Assembly: GCA_001749745.1 (NCBI GenBank)
Contig: JWTM01000424.1
Coordinates: 496,001 to 560,000, forward strand
Direction of reading: 5' to 3'
From: Candidatus Marispirochaeta associata
GTDB taxonomy: Bacteria > Spirochaetota > Spirochaetia > JC444 > Marispirochaetaceae
Length of the DNA stretch: 64,000 nt
Positions 58,302 through 64,000 of this stretch are shown one piece after another. The notes beneath the pieces were generated by a model, which saw only the letters and a list, made by a program, of their open reading frames with translations, did not search any database and was not told the DNA's origin. How positions within the stretch are numbered: position 1 is the stretch's first letter; each line of letters opens with the position of its first letter. The position numbers were made by a program, and so were the translations under genes.

Positions 58302-59657
58302 TCAGGCGGTGAAGAGTCCGAACCCGCTCAAAAAGACCAACACGATCAGCGCCGGGGCTACGAACTTCACGAAGATGAAGAGCAGCCGCGCATAACCGGG
58401 CACCTGCGCCTCGTCGTAGCCTTTGCCCAGCTCGCCGAGAAAATCGCTCTTTTTCAGCCGCCAACCGGCGACCAGGGCGATGGCGAGGCCCCCTAAGGGC
58501 AGCAGCAGATTCTGCTGCACATAGTCGAAGAGGTCGAAGACCACCATTCCAAAGAGCTTAACGTCCGCCATGGGGCCCAGGGAGAGGGTGGCCGGAATCC
58601 CGAAGAGGAAGATCGCGGATGCGGTGATCGCAGTCGCCTTCGGCCGGCTGATCTTCCCCCTTTCACAGAGCCAGGCGGTGGGAACCTCCATAAGACTTAT
58701 CATCGCCCCCACCGTGGCCAGGGCCGCTAAGGCGAAGAAAATGATCGTGAAGAGGCTTCCTAAGGGCATCTTGGAGAATATCGCCGGGATAGAGATAAAG
58801 AGGAGCGACGGGCCTGCGGAGGGTTCGAAGCCGAAGGCGAAGACCGCCGGGAAGATCGCGAGACCCGCTAAAAGGGAGACCAGGGTGTCCGCCAGGGCGA
58901 CCCGGCCGGCGTTGGGGATGATCCGGGTCGAGTCGGGCAGGTAGGAACCGTAGGTGGTCATGGTCCCCATCCCCAGGGAGAGCTTGAAGAAGGCCAATCC
59001 CAGGGCGGAGAGGATAACCGTGCCGGAGAGCCGGGAGAAGTCGGGTTTGAAGAGGAACTCCACCCCGGCGAAGGCACCCGGCAGGGTCAAGGCCCGGATA
59101 TCGCAGATAATCAGGAGTACCAACAGCACCGGCATGGTGAAGCGGGTCGCCCGTTCGATGCCGCTCTTTACGCCGCCGGCGACGATCAGCGCCACCAGGA
59201 TTATGACCCCCAACTGCCAAGCCAGCGGTTCAAGGGTTCCGCCCGAGAGGGAGCCGAACACATCAGGTCCCAGGACGCTTCCGCCCCCGAGAGCGGCGGC
59301 GACGGCTTTGACCACGTAGGCGAATACCCAGCCGGCCACGTCGGTGTAGAAGGCCATTATCAGAAGGGCAGCCAGGATTCCTCCGAAGCCGATTATCCGC
59401 CAGCCCGATTCGCCGGGAACCGCGGAACCGTAGGCCCGCACCGCGTCCAGTCGCATCCTGCGGCCGATTGCGTGCTCCGCGGCCAGGATCGGCAGACCGA
59501 CCAGGGCGACCGAGATCAGGTAGGTGATTACGAAGGCGGCTCCGCCGTTGACGCCCGCCAAAAACGGAAACTTCCAGATATTTCCCAGCCCTACCGCCGA
59601 TGCGACGGTGGCGGTAAAGGCCCCTAACCCGGTGCCGAAGCTGTCTCGTTTGCTCAT
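58302..59657 (-). CDS. Sodium-dependent transporter, NSS/SNF family
   Basis: 451 residues, 11-12 helices, LeuT fold. The Na+ and substrate region appears as ATVASAVGLGNIWKFPFLAGVNGGAAFV in helix 1, and AEHAIGRRMRLDAVRAYG follows helix 2. NSS members import amino acids or related amines with Na+. CGAGGAG precedes the ATG; promoter at 59703-59731. Probably co-transcribed with the enolase-superfamily gene. Confidence 0.92.
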   Translation of the reverse strand: MSKRDSFGTGLGAFTATVASAVGLGNIWKFPFLAGVNGGAAFVITYLISVALVGLPILAAEHAIGRRMRLDAVRAYGSAVPGESGWRIIGFGGILAALLIMAFYTDVAGWVFAYVVKAVAAALGGGSVLGPDVFGSLSGGTLEPLAWQLGVIILVALIVAGGVKSGIERATRFTMPVLLVLLIICDIRALTLPGAFAGVEFLFKPDFSRLSGTVILSALGLAFFKLSLGMGTMTTYGSYLPDSTRIIPNAGRVALADTLVSLLAGLAIFPAVFAFGFEPSAGPSLLFISIPAIFSKMPLGSLFTIIFFALAALATVGAMISLMEVPTAWLCERGKISRPKATAITASAIFLFGIPATLSLGPMADVKLFGMVVFDLFDYVQQNLLLPLGGLAIALVAGWRLKKSDFLGELGKGYDEAQVPGYARLLFIFVKFVAPALIVLVFLSGFGLFTA

Positions 59658-59702
59658 TGAGTACTCCTCGTGTTGTAATGCTGTGTGATGTGAGCAGGCC
59701 AG

Positions 59703-59731
59703 ATCATAGCAGATATAAGTTCGTTAATAAA
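59703..59731 (-). promoter_or_regulatory. Promoter of the NSS transporter operon
   Basis: Minus strand TTTATT (59731-59726), 17-bp spacer, TATGAT (59708-59703). Confidence 0.4.
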
Positions 59732-59748
59732 GAAAAAGATGCTCTTCC

Positions 59749-59776
59749 TTGAAAACGCGGTAACAGGAGCTATACT
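59749..59776 (+). promoter_or_regulatory. Promoter of the small lipoprotein gene
   Basis: TTGAAA (59749-59754), 16-bp spacer, TATACT (59771-59776). Confidence 0.6.
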
Positions 59777-59844
59777 TCAGAGTGTTCCAGAATATATCGA
59801 AAACGTCGGCTTGATCTCTGCAGATTTCATAGAGGGAGAGGATT

Positions 59845-60243
59845 ATGAAGCGAATAGGTTTAATGTTGCTGCTTCTGTCGGCACTAATTATTGGGACTGG
59901 GTGTGTGGTTGAGCCGCCGTCGGAACTACAATTGCAGTATTCGATGAATGCTCTGGATTATGATAATGGATTGAATAATCTCGAGGTTACCTATTGGGTG
60001 AAGAATGCTGGGGATTATGATTTGGAAGACATCCAGCTCTATATTCTGATTGATAGGGATGAGGATGGCACCTTTGATGTCGGGGGGTGGACAAATACAT
60101 TCGATTTATCCTCCGGTTCTAGTACAACGAGAACATTTTACTATAATAGCTTAGTAATCCCTTCAAGTGTTCCGGATTCAGATATTGACGAGCGAGTTAT
60201 TGTAACCCGCGTCGGCATGGATAACCCTCCGGACGAGAATTAG
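59845..60243 (+). CDS. Small lipoprotein with a beta-sandwich-like domain
   Basis: 132 residues. A lipoprotein signal peptide ends in IGTGC (Cys about residue 20). The mature part (LEVTYWVKNAGDYDLEDIQLYILIDRDEDGTFDVGG in outline) resembles CARDB-like sandwiches and holds a DRDEDGTFD loop that could bind calcium. Shine-Dalgarno GAGGGAGAGG. The gene is more AT-rich than its neighbours, so recent acquisition or rapid divergence is possible. Function unknown. Confidence 0.7.
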   Translation: MKRIGLMLLLLSALIIGTGCVVEPPSELQLQYSMNALDYDNGLNNLEVTYWVKNAGDYDLEDIQLYILIDRDEDGTFDVGGWTNTFDLSSGSSTTRTFYYNSLVIPSSVPDSDIDERVIVTRVGMDNPPDEN

Positions 60244-60258
60244 TTTCAGTAAAGCCTC

Positions 60259-60287
60259 TTGCCAGCGGCGCTGTCTGCTGGCATAGT
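60259..60287 (+). promoter_or_regulatory. Promoter for a probably leaderless pyrophosphatase gene
   Basis: TTGCCA (60259-60264), 17-bp spacer, CATAGT (60282-60287), 6 bp before the ATG at 60294; no Shine-Dalgarno. Confidence 0.5.
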
Positions 60288-60293
60288 GCTTCT

Positions 60294-61940
60294 ATGAGTA
60301 CCGTCTTCGTTACCGGCCACCGCAATCCCGATATGGACTCGGTCTGCGCCGCCCACTGCTACGCGGCCTTGAAGAACCGGATCGATCCCGACAGGCGTTA
60401 CCGCCCCATCCGCTGCGGGGCCATGAATGCCCAAACTCGTTACGTCTTCGAGCAGCTCGATATCGAGCCGCCGATGCTGGTGAAGGACGTCTACCCCAAG
60501 GTAGCGGATGTGGCCAAGCGGGACATTATCACCCTCAAAAGTATCGATCCGATCTACAAGGGGATCAAGGAGCTCGACGAGCGTACCTTGAGTATGATTC
60601 CGGTCTTCGAGAATATGCAGGAGTTCCAGGGGATTATCAGTATCCACGAGATCTCCAACTTCTTGATTCACGATAATCTTCACGAACGGCCGGTCTACCG
60701 CTTCCTGACGGATAATTTCAACCAGGTCCTCCCCGGGTACTTCTATCGCATGGGCCGGGAGCGGGAGTTTACCGCCCCCATTATGATCGGCGCCATGCCC
60801 TATGAGATCAGCGTTCAGCGGATTAGTCAGTTGGGGGATGTGAAACCGATTCTGATCGTCGGTCTCCGGGGAAAGATTATCCGCTATGCGGTGGAACAGA
60901 ATTTCCCGGCCATCATCCTGACCGGCCTCGACGAGGACCGCTCCATCATGGCCGATTTGAGCGACTACAGCGGCACGGTATTCGTTTCTCAAGTGGATAC
61001 GGCGGAGACAGCCCGACTGCTGCGCCTTTCGGCACCCTTAAAGGATATTATCGACACCGATATGGCCCGGGTGCAGACTAACGAGCGCTTCGACGAGGCT
61101 AAAGCGCAGCTGGTCAACTCCGACTACCGGGGGCTGCCTGTGTTTGAAGGAGAACAGTTTTCGGGCATTGTCACTCGCCGCTGCTTTATCGAGCGTCCTC
61201 AACGCAACCTGATTCTGGTGGACCACAACGAGATCAGTCAGAGCGTGCCCGGCGCCGAGCAGGCGAAGATCCTTGAGGTGGTCGATCATCACCGTCTCGG
61301 CTTCGAGAAAACCCGGGAACCGATTACCATGAAGGTAGAGCCCTCGGGCAGCACCTGTACGATTATCTTTCACGAGTACCGCTACCATGGAGTCGAGATA
61401 GACAAGGTTACCGCTACCCTGCTCTTGGGCGGCATCCTGGCCGACACGGTGATGCTGAAATCTCCCACCACTACCGGAGCGGAAGAGCGCGCGGTAGAGG
61501 AGCTGGGGAAGATCGCCGGTGTCGACTGGCGAACCTGGGGGCAGGATCTCTTTACCCACTCCGCCTCGGTCAAGAATCGCGAGCCCCGGGAGGTTCTCAG
61601 TTCGGACTTCAAGGAATATCGCGAAGGGGATATCGCAATCGGCATCGGGCAGGTTGAGGTGGTGACCCTCGAGGATCTCCCCGAGGTCAAGAAGGAACTG
61701 GTGGAGGAGTTGCTCAAGACAAAAAACCGGCTCAATCTCGACTGGGTAATGTTACTGGTTTCGGATGTAATGAAGGGCGAGAGTGTTCTGCTCAGTTCCG
61801 GCTATACCCCCGGGGAGGATCTCTTGATCTACGAGCACCGGGGGAAGCATGAGTTCTATCTGCCCGGAATTCTGAGCCGCAAGAAGCAGCTTTTACCGGA
61901 GGTGCTCCGGGTGGTCGAAGAGCTGAACGCCAACGCCTAG
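60294..61940 (+). CDS. Putative Mn-dependent inorganic diphosphatase with CBS and DRTGG domains
   Basis: 548 residues. The family II pyrophosphatase core is split by a regulatory insert: DHH domain start TGHRNPDMDSVCAAHCYAALKN, a first CBS domain (about 70-120), a DRTGG domain (about 130-240), a second CBS (about 250-300), then the DHH motif VDHNEI..EVVDHHRLGF and the DHHA2 domain with PSGSTCTIIFHEY and LLGGILADTVMLKSPTTT. Hydrolyses pyrophosphate to phosphate under adenine-nucleotide control. The metal ligands (H, D, D, H-H) are all present. An MFS gene follows after 4 bp. Confidence 0.92.
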   Translation: MSTVFVTGHRNPDMDSVCAAHCYAALKNRIDPDRRYRPIRCGAMNAQTRYVFEQLDIEPPMLVKDVYPKVADVAKRDIITLKSIDPIYKGIKELDERTLSMIPVFENMQEFQGIISIHEISNFLIHDNLHERPVYRFLTDNFNQVLPGYFYRMGREREFTAPIMIGAMPYEISVQRISQLGDVKPILIVGLRGKIIRYAVEQNFPAIILTGLDEDRSIMADLSDYSGTVFVSQVDTAETARLLRLSAPLKDIIDTDMARVQTNERFDEAKAQLVNSDYRGLPVFEGEQFSGIVTRRCFIERPQRNLILVDHNEISQSVPGAEQAKILEVVDHHRLGFEKTREPITMKVEPSGSTCTIIFHEYRYHGVEIDKVTATLLLGGILADTVMLKSPTTTGAEERAVEELGKIAGVDWRTWGQDLFTHSASVKNREPREVLSSDFKEYREGDIAIGIGQVEVVTLEDLPEVKKELVEELLKTKNRLNLDWVMLLVSDVMKGESVLLSSGYTPGEDLLIYEHRGKHEFYLPGILSRKKQLLPEVLRVVEELNANA

Positions 61941-61944
61941 GCTC

Positions 61945-63174
61945 ATGTTTAAAAGCTACGTCGGGCTCCCCCGGCCGATCTATTTTCTCTTCGCCGGGCG
62001 CATTATCAATCGCATGGGCGATTTTGTTCACTTCTTCCTGGCTATCTATCTGACGAACGTTCTCGAGATGAGCGAGTCCGCCGCAGGAAGCTTCATAATG
62101 GTCTACGGGCTTTTGCGTCTTGCCGGGGGCTTCATCGGCGGCAAACTCGCCGACTCCCTGGGCCGCAAGAAGGCCACCCTGCTGGTAAACGGCGCCGCCG
62201 GGGCGATCATCGGTCTCTGCGGCTTCTTCGTCGATTCCCCCAACATCGCCTACCTGGTGGTTTCGTCGGGACTCTTCGCCGGCGCCTTCCGACCGGTCAC
62301 CCAGGCGATGCTGACCGATCTTACCCGTGGAAAGGAGCGGCAAACGGCCTTCTCCCTCCTCTATCTGGGGACCAACATCGGGGTGGCGGTGGGGCCGCTC
62401 ATCGCCGGCTTTCTCTTCGAGCATGCGCTGCGCTGGATCTTCTGGGGAGACGGCATAACCACCGGAATCTATCTTCTGGCGGTCCTCTTCTTCGTTCCCG
62501 AGACGGTTCCCGGCGAAGGGGATGAGGAGCCGGACTCCCCCGGCGAACGGCGGACCAGCGATTCGACAATCCAAGCTTTTCTCCGTCGGCCGGTACTGGT
62601 AGTCTTCTCGCTGCTGATGCTCCTGGCGGCGATGATCTACTCTCAGCATACCTTTACCCTGCCTCTCCAACTGGGGGTCCTCTTCGGCGACCGGGGAGCC
62701 CGTTACTTCGGCTATATTATGTCCGCCAATGCGGTTACGGTTATCCTCTGCACAACCCTCGTGCTTAGGCTTACGAAGCGCTCCTCCTCGCTCAGGAATA
62801 TCTTCTATTCCAGTCTCTTCCTGGCTCTCGGCTTCGGAGCGCTGGGCTTTACTGAATATCTGCCCGTGATGGTGATGCTCACGGTAATCTGGACCGTGGG
62901 GGAGGTCCTGCTGGTAACCAACGAGGGAGTTTATCTCGCCTCCCACACGCCGATTAATCTGCGGGGCCGATTCGCCGGCCTCTTGGCTATGGTCAGCGGG
63001 GTTGGATTCGTTGTCGGGCCCAAGCTATCGGGCATGCTGCTGGAGTCCCTCTCCTATCGCGCCCTTTGGCGTCTCTCGGGCCTCGCCGCCCTTGTTCTGG
63101 CGTTCTCGCTCCTTATCTTGGAGCGCCGGGAGCAGGCGGAACGGCCGGAGAGGACTAGAAGCTTCCTCCCATGA
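61945..63174 (+). CDS. MFS transporter, drug/efflux type
   Basis: 409 residues with 12 helices. The loop 2-3 motif is GGFIGGKLADSLGRKKATLLVNG and the second-half pattern LLLESLSYRALWRLSG fits the YfcJ/MdtG-like group of efflux carriers. It starts 4 bp after the pyrophosphatase stop without a Shine-Dalgarno, so translation is probably coupled. Its last 20 bp overlap the convergent gene. Substrate unknown. Confidence 0.88.
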   Translation: MFKSYVGLPRPIYFLFAGRIINRMGDFVHFFLAIYLTNVLEMSESAAGSFIMVYGLLRLAGGFIGGKLADSLGRKKATLLVNGAAGAIIGLCGFFVDSPNIAYLVVSSGLFAGAFRPVTQAMLTDLTRGKERQTAFSLLYLGTNIGVAVGPLIAGFLFEHALRWIFWGDGITTGIYLLAVLFFVPETVPGEGDEEPDSPGERRTSDSTIQAFLRRPVLVVFSLLMLLAAMIYSQHTFTLPLQLGVLFGDRGARYFGYIMSANAVTVILCTTLVLRLTKRSSSLRNIFYSSLFLALGFGALGFTEYLPVMVMLTVIWTVGEVLLVTNEGVYLASHTPINLRGRFAGLLAMVSGVGFVVGPKLSGMLLESLSYRALWRLSGLAALVLAFSLLILERREQAERPERTRSFLP

Positions 63175-64000
63175 TCAGGAGCTGAAATATATAATCATCC
63201 TCCTCGACCCGGTAGGCCGCCCGCAGACCGAGGGCGAGCTCGACCGGAATCTGCAACAGATTGAAGTCGAGATTAATCTCGGTTCCCAGGGACGAGTAGA
63301 CCTCCGACTCCGACAGATCGTAGAGCCGTTCGGCGAAGACTCCTCCCCTCAGCCGCTTGAAGAGGGCCAAGCCTCCCAGGGGCAGGTCCGGGTACCCTAT
63401 AGGGAGTTGATAGTCCGCCGATATCTTGGCGAGCTCAGCCGTATCCCGGTACTCCCAGCCCCGGGCATAGGGAATCCGGCTGGGATCCTCCCGGTCCTGC
63501 TTCTCGTAGGCCCCTCCCAGGCGGGTGCCGTGATTAAAGAATAGTCCCGGCAGGTAGATTTTGCCGCTGCCGCTCAAGAGGGTCCCGGCGTCGGCAGCAC
63601 CCGGCTCGTGACGGTAGGCGATCTCCGTTTCCGCCCCCCAGCGGGGCTGCAGCGAGCGGGGGCCGTAGCCGGCAATCCCCGAGGCTGCCAGGCCGTACTC
63701 GACGGGCAGCTCGGGATTCTGGTCCTCACCTCCGAGATCGGCCTCTATTCCGGCCGAGATCCGGGGCGTCAGGCGCCAGGCCCGGTCACCAACAGAGGTT
63801 CCCAAAGGCAGGCTGATCTCTAAGGCGGCACCGGTACGCTCCTGCTGCTGAATGGTGAGGGCGATATCGGGCCGGTAGCGACGCAGGAGCAGGGAGTAGG
63901 CGCTTTCGAATTGCTCGGTATTGGTGTCGTATTCGAGACTCAGCTGATGTCCGACAGTCCCAAAGAGCGAGTCTGCCCTTAGGTTCAGGCCCAGCGCCGG
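63155..64000 (-). CDS. C-terminal part of a probable outer-membrane beta-barrel protein
   Basis: The frame is open from the window edge (64000) to the stop at 63155, giving 281 codons; the start lies outside. The sequence alternates polar and hydrophobic residues in strands (for example LTPRISAGIEADLGG, SGSGKIYLPGLFFNHGTRLGGAYE, LALGLRAAYRVEEDDYIFQLLIMGGSF) and ends in Phe, the terminal residue BamA recognises in outer-membrane proteins. No specific family is recognised. It could be the barrel end of a larger protein with an N-terminal soluble domain. Confidence 0.65.
   Translation of the reverse strand, partial: PALGLNLRADSLFGTVGHQLSLEYDTNTEQFESAYSLLLRRYRPDIALTIQQQERTGAALEISLPLGTSVGDRAWRLTPRISAGIEADLGGEDQNPELPVEYGLAASGIAGYGPRSLQPRWGAETEIAYRHEPGAADAGTLLSGSGKIYLPGLFFNHGTRLGGAYEKQDREDPSRIPYARGWEYRDTAELAKISADYQLPIGYPDLPLGGLALFKRLRGGVFAERLYDLSESEVYSSLGTEINLDFNLLQIPVELALGLRAAYRVEEDDYIFQLLIMGGSF

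Noticed and set aside
61792..62946. 384-codon antisense frame over the pyrophosphatase and MFS genes
   Set aside because: It lies opposite two well-supported proteins and has no recognisable domain.
1..64000. tRNA, rRNA, insertion sequences or prophage
   Set aside because: No cloverleaf-like sequences, rRNA segments, transposase, integrase or phage structural motifs were seen on either strand.

Overview
The window (1-64000) looks like chromosome from a free-living, probably anaerobic or microaerophilic spirochaete (Spirochaetota; inferred from gene content and style, not from an rRNA gene, since none is present). Pointers are TRAP and CUT1-type sugar uptake, many c-di-GMP, chemotaxis and HisKA_2-type signalling proteins, a flavodiiron protein, an NSS-family Na+ symporter, a Cys-rich PF04071-type protein and a GxxExxY-family gene. 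Most genes are GC-rich; 31.0-37.0 kb and the small gene at 59845 are visibly more AT-rich. No tRNA, rRNA, CRISPR array, transposase, integrase or phage gene was found.

Layout. 1-8.7 kb: truncated selD, a DUF2339 polytopic membrane protein, a convergent GH36 alpha-galactosidase, then a periplasmic-binding/GAF/histidine kinase with its receiver protein. 8.8-11.5 kb: an operon of CheY-like receiver, CheC-like phosphatase and diguanylate cyclase, and a methyltransferase behind a 21-codon leader. 11.6-17.5 kb: a sugar operon (FadR-type GntR repressor, split transketolase, ABC binding protein and two permeases) with two identical 12-bp palindromes placed on the promoter. 17.5-22.7 kb: a metal operon (feoA, feoA, feoB, DtxR/MntR-type regulator, DUF1007, NicO) behind a strong promoter and a DtxR-like box. 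22.8-28.1 kb: flavodiiron protein, a cobalamin riboswitch driving a BtuCD-like pair, and an ABC-2 exporter.

28.2-29.5 kb is the most unusual stretch: four full copies and one partial copy of a long palindromic repeat surround a GxxExxY (PD-(D/E)XK-like) gene whose Shine-Dalgarno sequence is buried in a ~130-nt hairpin. 29.5-37.6 kb: two paralogous gluconate-5-dehydrogenase-like SDR genes, one of them inside a TRAP/IolB-like/AraC cassette bounded by a ~139-bp direct repeat. The repeat is the 3' end and terminator of the gene at 37048-37581, the architecture expected of an island integrated at a gene's 3' end.

37.7-64 kb: FHA-LuxR regulator, GPH sugar symporter with an acyltransferase-like gene, a degenerate kinase, an MCP, two ZIP transporters, a two-component system with a NapH-like ferredoxin and a divergent DUF2202 protein, a nuclease/phosphatase and a transglutaminase-like protein, a GGDEF-EAL protein, ArsC, a Phd/VapC pair, a nitroreductase, an enolase-superfamily enzyme with an NSS transporter, a CBS/DRTGG-type pyrophosphatase, an MFS transporter and the 3' end of a probable beta-barrel protein. 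Three genes here (55595, 56566, 60294) have a promoter -10 box only 6 nt before the ATG, which suggests leaderless mRNAs.
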